This document shows, one piece after another, positions 11,901-21,975 of a stretch of 64,000 nt of DNA. Source of the stretch: Branchiostoma floridae (lineage: Eukaryota > Chordata > Leptocardii > Amphioxiformes > Branchiostomatidae); assembly GCF_000003815.2 (NCBI RefSeq), contig NC_049983.1:11039870-11103869 (forward strand), read 5' to 3'. The notes under the pieces were generated by a model. That model worked only from the letters and a program-made list of their open reading frames with translations. It was not told the origin of the DNA and did not search any database. The position numbers and the translations under genes are program-made. The first letter of the stretch is position 1. Each line of letters starts with the position of its first letter.

Positions 11901-14900
11901 GCACCAGGAGGTCTGTAAGATAAAATGATATTTAAAAACAACTCTACTGCCTATGGGCTCTTTCATGAACTGTTTATCAACTATCTTTCTCAGAGGAGAA
12001 CAATCAATGACCGCCATAGAACCTTGTCCTAAAGATCAGAGTCGTGACATCAGATAAAATGTACGGTAGTGAATTACCCACGGCAAAGTTGGGGGTCAAA
12101 CCCTGGGATGATAATGTATAGTCATACAGGTCATCCATCCAGTGTGAATTATGTGCACTGCGTGTGCCGCTGCGGGTTAGTTATGTTAGTTACATTTAAT
12201 ATTATGTCTAAGCTACGTACGTGGTGCTTAGGGTGCAATACTACCGCAAGGACTTAAAACTGGTCTGGTAAACGCGGCATGTGTCGTCTGAGTTACAGGT
12301 TAGTTAACGTGGGGTAGTTTTCTCTAAACAGACAGCTGGTAAAAAATCACGTGAAAAGAAAAACACGCACGCTGTTTCCCGTATGATACACAGCTTCCTA
12401 CACATCCACGCATGCGAGCTGTTGTGCGTTTGTCTCAGTAAACGGTGAAATCGTTCTTTTTCCCGACTAGAATGTCGTCATGCTGAAAACTTTCTTTCTC
12501 CGTAGTTGCGTGTGGTCATGCTGAGCCGACCGTGAGTCGTGAGACAGACGCTCTCACCTGTTCCGGGGGTGTGACGATAGGCGGCGGGGTGGTGGGGAGG
12601 GGGAGGGTGGACACCGTGGCTGCGACCCCACCCGGTAACGGTACCCCACCTGACCCTGAACCAAAACCACTGCCCCACTGCGCTCGTGTTCAGGAGATAG
12701 TAGCAAGGGTGTCCAAAGAACAGAAAGAAAAAAAAAAGAGAAAATAAGATCAAAACAAGGCTGAATTGGCATGCGAAACAAAGACAGGTGGATAGAGTCA
12801 CTTTTGTAAAAGTTTGTTAAAAGCTCAGTTCAGTACATACAAAAGACTGACACGTTTAGTGTTATTGCGAACAGACAGACATTTAGTCAACCTTACACAG
12901 ACGACTACCGCAGCTAGCGCACTAGAACTGCCTGCAAGGGATTTGATATTAAGCCATTTTATATGGATATCTTTGCCCGCGAGTAGGCTTTACCTGCGCC
13001 TGACTGTCTGCCTGACAGTCCTCGTCATCGGAAAACGCATCCCAGAGATCCTCCCACTGTGAAGGAACATTAGGATGAGACCACTTTAGGTGTTTCTCAC
13101 ATGCATTAATGATAGAGCGGCGCCTTTGTTGCAGTGGGTCTGCCGTTTACGTCCGGTAAGCCAGTTAAACGCGTTTGATAACGAACGATGAACGCCAGTA
13201 TCATGCGGAGCCCTGCTTTGCGAAATGATATATAGGAATGAAGGAACATTAGGATGAGACCACTTAGGTGTTTCTCACATGCATGACGGAGCGGCGTTTT
13301 TGTTGTAGTCGGTTTTCCTTTTACGTCAGGTAAACCGTAAGCCTGATGGCGTTTGATGGCGATGGCGATGTGGAGTCATTCTAAGAAAAATACTATCAAG
13401 GCAGGAGCAAAGCTTCCCGGTTGGTGATTTTCAAAGAAGAAAAAAGTCTGTTATATCGTAAGGCCACAAACGTTTGCAGAGTGCTGTCGCGGTTTTTGAA
13501 GACCTACTTGTTGTGATTACATACACATCTGTACTGGATTTACGCACGACAAACATGCTGCTGCTCAGGTGAAATAGGTGACATGTAGTGAAAAGGACAC
13601 TTCAAGTCGACCGCGCGTATGACATCGGTGAAGAGACAATATGAAGTTTTAGCTTTTCTTGTAAGTATCTAACAACTGATGACAGTGATGGTAAGACGGA
13701 TTTGAGTAACATAACGTCAAGGACAATATGGAAAGATAACACAAAAGGATGTACTCATTTAGCCCGCTACATGGAGGCTGAGGAATAAGGAGCGGTAGCA
13801 GAGACAACACTATACCACCAGTACAGTGACATGGACCTAACACATATATCATATAAGGTTGATAGGTTTATGTTTATTACTCTTGATAAATGTAGGTCAT
13901 TTTCAGCCCAGGCGGCCAAATTTTGGCGATCATTCAAGACTTTACCTACGGAGTCGAATATTACATATCCCGGCCCCTTACTGTTAAGTGTTCTGAGTTG
14001 AGACGACCTTACTGAAATGTGACGAGCCTTTGGGCGCTCACTGGGAAGTTCATGTTTCAAACGGAACCACTGATAGCTCACCTGTGAACCTATCTGCTGG
14101 GCCACGGGACCCCCGACAGCTTGTCTGGGAACACGCTGAAATAAACCGAAAAAACACAAAGGTTACCATCGTGTGAGCAAGCGGAAGATAGTTATAGTGT
14201 ACCAAATGTCACGTAAGTTTCGTTGTTAAACAAATAACAGACTTTATCTGCAGGATACACATGCTGCATGCTTAACAAATGCTTGACAAATAATGGCGCC
14301 AACTTTGCGAATTTGTGCCAATTTTCCTTTACGATCACACTAACGTGCGACGCATTCGTGTATGAAGCCCAGATGATCAGGCTATTGGAAAACGCAGTGT
14401 TTCCAATTAAAAACCAATGTACTGTTATCAGAATTGCATCAAGAGACATTTGTAGTGATAATGATAATGATACTTATGATATTGTACGCAACATAAGTAA
14501 GATATGTAAATTGCGCCAATTTGTGACATCTTCTGAATTGCGATTTTTCTTTTTAATTTTCAAAAAATTGCGTCTGGCATCAAATTTGCGTCAGTTTGTG
14601 AATGCCTGGCGCAATTAGGCGCAATTAGGCGCAAACGGGCGCAGTCCAGTGAATACTAGCTTTAGTGGGATGTAGCTCTGAGCGTACGAGTCATACAACT
14701 AAGACCTCACGTGCCCTACTTCTCTCTGATATCACACATCCATCTAGATATAGGCCAACAATGCAATCGGCGTAATGGCCCGATTTTAAAGTTGCTAGGT
14801 GCAAAATCACATTATGTTCCAATGTACTCCCAACATGCAATCAATGTGCATTGTGAAAATGGCCCAGTATCAGGCGTCGAGAAACAAGATGGCGACAGAT

Positions 14901-17900
14901 GAACAAAAATCGTTTGGAAATGACGCCACCACCAGGCGCCTGATAGTCTGGCCATGCGGCGATCAATTTGTGCGTATCTTCAGCCTACATGCGCCTTATC
15001 AAACCAATTCGTTTTCATCTTTCCTACACAGTGTTTGGAGAAGGCCTACTCAGTGCCAAGGTCTACAGGACGAAGATCATTTACGGTTAGCAGAAAAGAC
15101 TTGGAACAGGTGGAATTGATGATACTGATGATAGGGAACGATGACGAATGTAAAGTGCTTTTCAGTGTGCTTTGCTCAATGGGGGATCGAACTCACGACC
15201 TACCGAGTATTCGTCTTGCATTCGGTAGGTCGTGAGTTCGATCCTCGAACAAGTTATCCCAAAGAGTAAAAGAAGCTGGTACATGCTGCTTTCTCTGATT
15301 AGCACTCGAGCATTTGAGGAAGAGTATAGTAGTTTAGCACACACCGCTACCAATGGGACTATTTAGCCCCATTGGTAGCGGTGTGTATTGCACAAATGTT
15401 GTGTGGCCCGAGGCTACAGAAACGCAGATGGGCGGCGCCATATGCACCATCTGATGCGGGAAGGACTTCAATATTCCTTGCTTATTTTGGATTGAATGAT
15501 GACATACATTTCTTTACAAATCGACCGTTTTATGGCACATTTGGGGTTCCAGTGCCCTGCCCTCGATGCACCCCTGGCCGTAAAACATGCTGCGTCCTTG
15601 ATGAAAGTTTAAAAGCCATGCATACTAGTATGTCCAACACTTTCTTTGCTAGCCTGGTATCCAGCCGTATTATAGCTCCCGAGTCTCTTCTGTCCCCTCC
15701 GCAAACATTTGTAGCCAGGTATCCAGCCTTACTATAGCTCCCCAGCCTCTCCTGTCTTCTCCGCAAGTAGGAGAGGACAGAGAGACTCGGGAGCTATAAT
15801 ACGGCTGGATACCAGACTAATTTACAACACCTTCACCAGGAAGACGTTTGGACCAGTCCACGAGAAATGAGGGCAAAGTCCACACCCACACGAGGTTTGT
15901 TTTCCCGCCAAACCTCTTATCGTACCGATCTGTGCGGACAGGTGGCCGGGGTTGGGCCGTGAGGAGGGCGGGCCAGGTGGGTTTGGGGGATCTCAATGTA
16001 GTAGTAGAAAACATCGTAGTGTTTACCCACGAACCCCTGACAGACCACGAATCAAACTACTTGTGGCTATTGAAAGGCAACATCTAACGTTCTTCTTACA
16101 AGTTTGCGCGTGTTCTGTTTAGCCAACATTTGGGTCTAACTTTTGACCTGAACAGGTATATGTATAGCACGGTTGGATGGATCGTGGATTAGTTGTCCAG
16201 GTGACAATACTACTCTCGTAAAGAAGATAAGGCATGTAAAATGTTGATTATCATCTTGGACGGAAACTTCGTAGACCACTTTTTAAACTACAAAATGTAT
16301 GTAGCATAGTAATTTTGGGGCGAAAGACAGTTCTAAACGTGGTCAAATGTCCACATGATGGGCAGGTCACAACCACATTATTGTCCAATCTAAATCATTA
16401 TTGGTTAATAAGGATTCTTCCATCCGGAATAATCAAATCTATAACAATCCAGTGATCCATTGAAGACCCGATCTTCTGATGATGAAGCGTACCCCCCCAG
16501 GATTGGGGGTCAGGAGTACCGGGATTAGTGTTCCCATTAGTTCTGTAGCTGGGGGAACAAATGCCTGATGAGACAGCGGCGCCGTCAGCTAAGCTTTTAC
16601 ACCACACTAGACTGAAACACTTGAGAGAGTTTGCGAAAGTTTCACCTCGTGGATTGTGAGAGTGGAAGTTTTGTGAGGAAAAATGTTCAATTTTTGTACA
16701 GTCATTACAATCACAGGTCATACAAGATTCTGATTGAAAGGGTGATTAAATAAAAAACGCATTGAAAAACGCAATGGAGAAGTCGTGACGTCATATCGGA
16801 AGTGCCAGACAAGAGGAAGTCAGCTATCGTCTCTTTTCCACCTTCACAACAGCGTTTGAAATAAAATACCATCGACAAGATGGAAGAAGAGATGGGTGTG
16901 TATGTATATATGACGTCATGTAATGCTGTTCCTCTTTTTCTCACTTACGGTTCCAAGTGTGATTGCCATACCTTTTCCGTTCTTTGGAATACAGCGTATT
17001 CCATGTGAGCCAAGCATCTATATAATATTTTACGTCACAGAGAAGAGATCATAGACAAAATGGTTCATAGAAACGTGGCCGACACAACATGGCCTACTTC
17101 TCAAAGTCTTATTGTCTGTAATTTGGCCACATTAAATCGTCGGTGGTTACAGTGTCCACGCTTTGTTTGCACCCATCCCGAAGGCGCCTGTGGAAATCCA
17201 AGTAAAGCACCGCGAGGGGATGAGAGATTTATTCAATAGCACTGCGCACACGCCTTTCAATGTAAAGTTGTTGTCGAAAGTTCCACCGACAACAGAAGTG
17301 TCCATTCAATTGTAAGTCCTCTCCTTTACTCTCTTTCAACGCCCTGCAACTCTATACCGTGTTTCTTCTCCTGCGCTCTTTCCGAAGAATGGCCTACAGT
17401 TGCACAAACAGGTGAAACTTCGGTAATTTCCGTTGAAGACACGGAGGCGTAGCGATAAATAGCGAGTTAACATTGTGCACGCAGAAACACGAGTGCGTAC
17501 ATTGTCGTTTCCCATGTAAAGACCGAGAATCGGGCTCCATTGTTTTCGGTAGGTCGCTTACAACCCGGTTTCTCCGCACCATCAACCGTGTACTTTGAAC
17601 ATGTCAATCTCCTGACAGATATCTTTCGTCGCTCGCGCCGTCAAGACGCTACACAATCTCCCCTTCGCTTACAACTAAATCACCACTGTGACCAATATAG
17701 ACCTCAATATATAATCGTTCCCTCTTTCAACAGCAAGGACGCGTTATCGGTATCAATGCATATGGTCATACTTGTGGTCTAGTTCTAGTGGGTAACGCCT
17801 AAACCCCGTTAACAGCCACTTCTCCCGCGGGTTCTGTGGAGGCGCGACAGCTTGATTGAACACAGGCATCAACAGTACTACCAATCAGGGGAAAGATCAC

Positions 17901-20668
17901 TTCATATAGGTGTAGGGTGGTGCAATAAAAGGGATTGCACGTAATTATTTAGGGAGGGGGAATACTAGAAGTGCCCATTTCTTTTCTTACGTCATTACGT
18001 GATTGATGGACTAAAGAGAAGTTGACAAAACGCACAAACGAAATAGAAGTAATTGGACAAATTGGTCACAGTCTAGGTGAGAAGACGAAGTGCTCGGTTA
18101 CAAGGGCGTCCTTGGTTCTACATCAGGTTGAGTAAGAGTGAGGTATTCTTAGTTCAAGTGGACGATAGCGGTTACCAGTAGTGTAAACATGGGGGCCGGT
18201 GACCTTGAAAAATACCTGTCCTCTTGTTCCGTTAGAAAGATGGATATTTGCTCTTCGACACTCAGCCACTAAAAATGATTAAATCAACCTGAATGCAATG
18301 TTGATAACGATGCTGAAAGTCGATTAATGCGCTTGCTTCATTTTCACCTTGTTTTAATTACTTTTATTGTACTTTTTTGCTATATAACTACAAGAATTGT
18401 AGTGTCGTATGCATACGAGATATTGAAACAAAACAGACATTACTTGGGGATAGATCATATAGGCACCATATTCAAATGGCAAATTTCCCCTGCGTATACT
18501 AAATGGAAAGCCGTGATAGAAACCATTCAGTTATTTTTTCATCGCCCAATTCATTAGCTCATCGAAAAAGCATTTTTACTCTCATCTCCCCCCGGCCACG
18601 CACAGCGGCCCAACTCAGCCGTTAGGTCCGGCAGGGGTCAGATGGTATCAAAATCAAAACCGCGCCGTGAAAGATGGGGAGCAGGGGAGGGCACACAGGG
18701 GTCAGCCAGTCAGAACGATCAATGAAAGCTATCGGTAAGTAACGTTGACATACCTGTCACTGGAGGCAGTCTCCCTGCGCAAGACGTCAACATGGGAGAT
18801 CGTGGTATTCAAAACCTTCTGTGTATGTTCTGTGGGCTTTCGTACATATTTCTAACACGGCATACCCATCACAAATACTTTTTTTCCTGATTTTGATTTT
18901 CAAAGAAGTCAAGAAAAAAAAGCTGAATAGTAAATGAATCACTATATTAAACAATGTACGTTTACCTAGGCTACCTGCTTTTGGGGTAAATTTAAAATCA
19001 ACGTCACAATCGCAAAGTTAATCCAAATTTGTATTCAAAGAAAATTTGCTGTTCATGTTCTGTTAGAAGAATGTTTTTCCTCCTTTTGAATCTCATGATA
19101 TTCAAGTGAAAAGCCTGAATATAACATGGTTCACTGGGTCAAACAATGTCACGTCAATGACATGTTTTCCTTCCTAGACCACCTGCTTTGGGGGTAACCT
19201 TAACGCCATGTTTCATTCTCTCCTTCTCTGCCAACCAGAGTTCATCTAAACCTGACACTAATACTCCTGATATCTCATATGGCGGTTGGCCAACATTCCC
19301 AGTAGCACAACTCGAGCATGATCTAAAAGCGTGCCGACTTCGCTCGTATTAATCCTTGTGTCAAGGTTGTGAGAGATCTCCACCACCAAGGTATCTAATC
19401 ACTACCTGCCGATCTCTTTGATGTCGCGCGTTGTCAGAATCCACTTAGATACGTGGTTTACTCCTGTCTGCACGAATCGCAGTCTCTCTGTCTGATCCGT
19501 CAATACACGAACGACTCATGACTTAGGCCCCCATTTCACAAGACGGAGATCTCACTACGACCCCACTGCGACCTAAATCGGATTTCTGTAACTTTTGATT
19601 TCATAACTGGAATATCATACAAAATATGTCCATATGACTGAAAAACAACAACAAATCACTAAAAGATTATTGTTTTGCCTATGAAATTCGTAGAGCGATC
19701 TGTCAAATTTGAGGTCGCCGCCCTCTAGTGGAATGAGGGCATTACGTGTAACTGCGGCACAAGCACGTTTTAGTGGCTGTCAACAAGCCTCGCACACCTG
19801 CACGCCGAGTCCGGACATCAAAGACGCGCTCCGTTTGCTGACCACTTGTGATGTCCAGTTGAATTGGTGCTGGGTATTGACCATAAATAGGCAGAGTCGC
19901 GACCCATCAGTGCTTATATATATACTACATGATAGTAGAAAAGCCGCGTTTGTTTTTACCTGGGCACTCCCTGATCACAGCGCCTGTATCATATCGGCAT
20001 ATGCTACAACTATCACGACAGTCTGGTTCATACGAAAACGGGACTCTTTACGTCTTTCTTTCTTTACGTCATGTCTTAAAACCAACTTACAAAGACATCG
20101 TAGCTCACAAATGTACCTCACAAAAGCTCAGAAAAATACCCCCAGTAATTCAGTCCTATAATGGAGTTATTGTTGAGCTCCGATAGAAAGAAGATAATTA
20201 TGACACAATAGTGTTCTCTGTGGTCTTACCGTTTTTGCACACGCACAATTACATGACTGTACTAGTCTTAAGTAGATTATGTTCTCTGAATTTCGGAAGG
20301 AAAACCGGTTATAGGCGCTGCCAAGACGAGATCCCCTCCCTTTTACAGTCGCTAGCGTCAGGCATACACAGAACGGTCAGCTAGTTCAAGGTCGAGCAAC
20401 GCGCGCCGCCTGGGCAACATCAATCAGCTTATTACAAAGTCTCTGGACAGCGCGCGTTGTCCCACCTGCTGTCGTGTAACACACACACACACGCACAACG
20501 TGTTCCACATTACGAGCCGTGTTCGGCAAACAAAAGTAAGCCACGCACCTTTTTGTGGAACCTCTTGACGATGATGAAGTCGCCCTCTCCCCGTGCGACG
20601 TCGGCGGCCAGCAGGGCCAGGACAAACAGCGTGGCGCTCACAAACGACGTTTTCCACATGTACTCCAT
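2712..20668 (-). CDS. Inter-alpha-trypsin inhibitor heavy chain (ITIH), N-terminal half, 7 exons seen
   Basis: ITIH heavy chains are secreted proteins that become covalently attached to hyaluronan and stabilise extracellular matrix. In transcript order the coding exons are 20549-20668 (signal peptide), 14082-14135, 12994-13056, 12558-12677, 4823-4983, 3963-4073 and about 2712-2901. The last three join in frame and together encode a VIT domain: motifs AKTVVTSRLANKADEARE, LPKTAFISNFSM, EKEYKKAVSKGQSAGKV, KFKVSVNVAAQSKVTF and LTYEELLQRRLG match the ITIH pattern closely. Three N-glycosylation sequons are visible (NFS, NVT, NLT). The first five exons all end or begin in phase 0. The mini-exons between signal peptide and VIT domain encode a low-complexity linker that I do not know from vertebrate ITIH. 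The vWA domain and C-terminus lie beyond the left edge. Which ITIH paralogue this is cannot be said. Confidence 0.85.
3000..3062 (-). repeat. Retroelement-end hairpin with degenerate hammerhead-like core
   Basis: On the minus strand the block reads GATGACCGCGCGGTCACC and then GAAACGTCAATT. The arms TGACC and GGTCA form a GC-rich hairpin followed by GAAACGTC. This layout is typical of Penelope-like element ends in animal genomes. The expected CUGAUGA box is only half kept, so the ribozyme call is weak. No coding part is attached. Confidence 0.35.
3104..3260. mobile_element. MITE with TACTGTAA...TTACAGTA ends
   Basis: The ends are inverted (TACTGTAATTGCA at the left, TGCATTTACAGTA at the right). 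The interior repeats TGTTCGCGGT/AAGTTCGCGG motifs on both strands, including ACCGCGAACATT as the reverse of AATGTTCGCGGT. It is about 155 bp and non-coding, and lies in the ITIH intron between 2901 and 3963. Confidence 0.55.
3963..4073 (-). CDS. ITIH exon: middle of VIT domain
   Basis: The acceptor is TTTTCCCAG|GACC and the donor GCTAC|GTGAGT. Its first base completes the ATG split by the previous intron. It encodes TIDNVTYFGEVKEKEKAEKE followed by YKKAVSKGQSAGKVSA, the lysine-rich middle segment of the VIT domain. Confidence 0.92.
4313..4673. mobile_element. Non-autonomous TIR element, copy 1
   Basis: The left end GGCTAACGCCACATTTCC and the reverse complement of the right end GCGTCACATGTCCAAACC are related, followed by GGCCCGGCCGGG-like GC blocks. 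The right inner part (a TTCG-TTCT-CACAAG stretch near 4627) is also found in the copy at 54094-54830. It is non-coding and lies in the ITIH intron between exons 3963-4073 and 4823-4983. Confidence 0.55.
4823..4983 (-). CDS. ITIH exon: first part of VIT domain
   Basis: The acceptor follows a pyrimidine-rich run (TTTGAATAG|AAAAAG) and the donor is CTCCAT|GTAAGT. The exon starts in phase 0 and ends two bases into a Met codon. It encodes KKPEIYALDIKSTVTSRYAK and goes on to LPKTAFISNFS. The resemblance to the ITIH VIT domain is clear over its whole length. Confidence 0.92.
5000..7140. other. ITIH intron, no confirmed exon
   Basis: This is intronic sequence of the minus-strand gene. One open frame (see 5904-6134) is of uncertain meaning. 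Nothing else can be supported. Confidence 0.4.
5904..6134 (-). other. Unassigned open frame behind a strong splice acceptor
   Basis: On the minus strand a good acceptor (GCTTTTTCTCTTCAG) at about 6149 is followed by an open frame to a TGA at 5904. It contains YNHLPARTASGGAELCYRQ and FSCLEHFLRQTRDASRK. I do not recognise it. Its phase does not fit the phase-0 ITIH mini-exons unless an extra exon is involved. It could be an exon of another transcript, a decayed mobile-element gene, or chance. Confidence 0.2.
7145..7300. repeat. Foldback repeat
   Basis: The left arm TACCCTGGACACCAGACTT and the reverse complement of the right arm TACACTGGAAACCAGACTT match with few differences, and both continue into AGGGCCGG. 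It is non-coding. Confidence 0.55.
7600..8545. repeat. Dispersed repeat with internal duplication and CA-rich end
   Basis: Two internal units share TTATGCAAAT..., GAGGTACC-like, GAAAATCCGT-like, TGACAAAA.TGCCCCTGC and CTAGGGGGC motifs (about 7750-8040 and 8060-8330). The block ends with GAGTTATTTTGTTTAC and a CA-rich microsatellite (8474-8508). A diverged partial copy lies at 21976-22190 (ACCGGAAGTT, CCAACACAC, AGACACACAAACG). The family is not known to me. Confidence 0.65.
8551..8650 (-). repeat. tRNA-derived SINE-like sequence
   Basis: On the minus strand it has an A-box-like TAGTGTGGTGGTTTACG and, about 40 bases later, a B-box-like GGTTCGAATCCC, the two internal RNA polymerase III promoter parts of a tRNA. 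The rest does not fold into a good cloverleaf, so a SINE or tRNA pseudogene is more likely than a working tRNA. Confidence 0.5.
9351..9507. mobile_element. Foldback element with long arms
   Basis: The left arm begins TAGGCTCCGGCTGATTTTGA and the right arm ends TCAAAAACAGCCGGAGCCTA. The complementarity continues through ACGTTTTATCGGGCTTTCTA to TTTTGTACC, leaving a short loop around 9425. It is non-coding, in the ITIH intron. Confidence 0.65.
9510..11480. other. ITIH intron, no supported feature
   Basis: Several open frames of 65-85 codons exist on both strands but have no splice-site support or recognisable motif. I see nothing else. Confidence 0.4.
11484..12062. repeat. Three tandem copies of a ~180-200 bp block
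   Basis: The anchor GATAGAAAAG recurs at 11487, 11670 and 11871, giving periods of 183 and 201 bp. Copies 2 and 3 are nearly identical (ATCAATGACCGCCATAGAAC in both). Copy 1 is more diverged and shorter, lacking part of the ACTCTACTGCC...TTTATC segment. The array lies in the ITIH intron, about 500 bp before mini-exon C. Confidence 0.85.
12558..12677 (-). CDS. ITIH linker mini-exon C (40 codons, Gly/Ser then Pro/Thr rich)
   Basis: The acceptor is CACGAGCGCAG|TGGG and the donor GAACAG|GTGAGA; the exon is 120 bp, phase 0 on both sides. The first part is Gly/Ser rich (WGSGFGSGSGG); the second is Thr/Pro rich (TTPPPIVTPPEQ), like a flexible, possibly O-glycosylated stalk. It is much more GC-rich than the surrounding intron. 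The next identified exon in phase 0 is at 4983. Confidence 0.6.
12994..13056 (-). CDS. ITIH linker mini-exon B (21 codons, acidic)
   Basis: The acceptor is CCTTCACAG|TGGG and the donor CGCAG|GTAAAG; the exon is 63 bp, phase 0 on both sides. It encodes an acidic, Gln-rich segment with WEDLWDAFSDDED and a single cysteine. The intronic sequence just upstream of its acceptor is duplicated about 175 bp further away (see 13057-13345). Confidence 0.55.
13057..13345. repeat. Direct duplication next to ITIH mini-exon B
   Basis: GAAGGAACATTAGGATGAGA starts at about 13061 and again at about 13234. Homology continues through GTGTTTCTCACATGCAT, GAGCGGCG and TTTACGTC. The first copy includes the pyrimidine tract of the mini-exon B acceptor (on the minus strand); the exon itself is not duplicated. 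Confidence 0.7.
14082..14135 (-). CDS. ITIH linker mini-exon A (18 codons)
   Basis: It has a good acceptor (GTTTATTTCAG|CGTG) and a strong donor (CACAG|GTGAGC), and is 54 bp long in phase 0 on both sides. It encodes RVPRQAVGGPVAQQIGSQ, an open reading frame. Being phase-neutral, it could be skipped without changing the frame. The call rests on splice signals and phase compatibility only. Confidence 0.5.
15184..15244. repeat. Perfect hairpin with tRNA T-arm-like arms
   Basis: GGATCGAACTCACGACCTA at the left is followed, after a 14-base loop, by its exact complement TAGGTCGTGAGTTCGATCC. The arms resemble the T-arm of a tRNA (GTTCGATCC), which suggests an inverted SINE fragment. Confidence 0.75.
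15339..15386. repeat. Perfect 19-bp hairpin
   Basis: ACACACCGCTACCAATGGG pairs exactly with CCCATTGGTAGCGGTGTGT across a 10-base loop. It probably belongs to the same cluster of foldback elements as its neighbours. Confidence 0.7.
15650..15819. mobile_element. Foldback element with internal direct repeat
   Basis: The arms TAGCCTGGTATCCAGCCGTA and the reverse complement of TACGGCTGGATACCAGACTA match, extending through CTCCCGAGTCTC. A second direct copy of the left arm begins at about 15713 (TAGCCAGGTATCCAGCC). This is a recently formed palindrome, in the ITIH intron. Confidence 0.75.
15830..18870. other. ITIH first large intron, no supported exon
   Basis: No exon with both splice sites and compatible phase was found. 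Short frames on both strands are treated as chance. Confidence 0.4.
18880..19210. repeat. Diverged direct duplication, period about 190 bp
   Basis: Blocks at about 18880-19000 and 19070-19210 share the order CTGAATA, ACAATGT(A/C)ACGT, CCTAG(G/A)C, ACCTGCTTT(T/G)GGGGTAA. It is intronic and non-coding. Confidence 0.5.
19567..19722. repeat. Dispersed repeat, copy 1 (partner at 25541)
   Basis: It shares GCGACCTAAAT, TTGATTTCAT, GGAATAT and TATGAAATTCGTAGAGCGAT with the copy at 25541-25722 in the same orientation and spacing. It is probably a MITE. The flanking sequence CGACC...GGTCGC suggests inverted ends. Confidence 0.55.
20549..20668 (-). CDS. ITIH exon 1: signal peptide
   Basis: The exon has 40 codons from ATG at 20668 to the donor AAAAAG|GTGCGT. 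It starts MEYMWKTSFVSATLFVLALL, a classical signal peptide with a basic n-region, a hydrophobic core and a likely cleavage near ADVARG. It ends in phase 0 after a basic stretch (VKRFHKK). It is linked to the VIT exons by phase, strand and its secretory character; no transcript was available to prove it. Confidence 0.65.
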
Positions 20669-20689
20669 ACTGAAAACCTGTCAGTTCTG

Positions 20690-21600
20690 CAAACAAATAC
20701 AAACCAGAACTCAGCGGTGTTGTTCCCGACTCGGACTAGACTTCAAAGCAGTGCAGTGCCCTGGGAGGTAGAACACGGTCTGGGGAACGCTATGGGCTCG
20801 GGTTAGTAACCTATTTGCCGCACAGTATGCACAGGGGTTTAGCGAGGCCCGCCAGGACAATCTGCCCTGAAGAGTACACAAACAAGAAAACCACGCTGTG
20901 GAGTACGTCTCTGAGTCGTCTTGTCTAAAACACAGCTGCCAAGTCTTAGCCTTAAAACCGCAGTAGTCCCAAGGTCTGCGGTTTTACCTAGCGCGTGCCG
21001 CAAGGGCCCTCACTTCCCTTCCTCCTCGTGAAAATGACCAAAAACAAATCTGGAGACTTCGGTTAATTCGCGGCAAAAGCAAACACAGAAAGGGCGGCGT
21101 TGTGACGGACTTCAGACCTTGCCGTACCAAGGGTCGGGAGTTCAAAGCCCCTCTCCGGGCGTGAGCGTGCCTGAAGACGTCTCTCGCGTCTTACTCGGTC
21201 GTCTTGTTCCTGTCGCCTTCCACGGGAGCACTCGCGCGCTGTCTTCAGGGTTCACTGGGTCATAACGGCGGGGTGAAACACATTATAGCCCGTGCGCAAC
21301 TTGAAGCGTACGCACGCGGACAGCGGTGAAGAGAGCAGGGCGGGGAAAGGTATCTGCTTCCCGTCTCCTTTGTTGACGAGCTGTGGCCACAACGTTCTCC
21401 TGCTGCCCAAGTACTTGGAAGCGGAGGCCGTCAGAGGGGTTAACGCGACACCGGAACTCGGCTTTTCCGCGACGCTCACAACTAGGCCACTCGCTACGAG
21501 CAAGGAGGTTAATATTCCTTGTGACTAGATACTCAGTCACAGTGCGTCTGAGGATTGGTGATAATAATAATCACAAGTGTTATATAAGAGACTGCATTTG
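20690..21600. other. CpG-rich region upstream of the ITIH start exon
   Basis: Base composition is clearly more GC- and CpG-rich than further upstream, which fits a promoter-proximal region of the minus-strand gene. No TATA box could be fixed. A tRNA-like GGGAGTTCAAAGCCCC (about 21137) may be a SINE remnant. Open frames here look like chance products of high GC content. Confidence 0.3.
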
Positions 21601-21975
21601 ACGACGCAAAGTGGACTTTAAGATTTTCCTAACCAAATACATGCGCATGAATAAAGCAATGGCATTATATATCTTCTACGTCGGTATGACGCATCAGGCG
21701 TCATTTTTGTCTTCATTCTAGTATTTCTCTCTCCTGTCTATGTCTATATCATGTCATAATATGTCTATATTATCACATATCTCCTCTCTGTCTATTGTCT
21801 TACCGCAAATATCCGTTTCATCATCACTTTCTTCCCTCCTTTCTTCTCTTCCACTTCCCCTTCTTGTGTATAATTCATAATATTTTACCATTGTTTTCAG
21901 TGATGTTTATTGTCTGATTAACTTAACGTAATCAATGTGTAATTGTAACCCTGTCCAAAAATTACAAGTTATGTA

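Noticed and set aside
18752..18790. Good minus-strand donor CAG|GTATGT that might end another ITIH mini-exon
   Set aside because: The phase-0 frame before it contains a TGA, and no suitable acceptor gives an open frame.
19709..20161. Plus-strand frame of 150 codons
   Set aside because: It is the longest intronic frame but has no domain pattern, and it begins in a repeat edge; probably chance.
20386..20702. Overlapping minus-strand frames around the ITIH signal exon
   Set aside because: They are other registers of the same GC-rich exon; only the frame with the signal peptide and donor in phase was kept.
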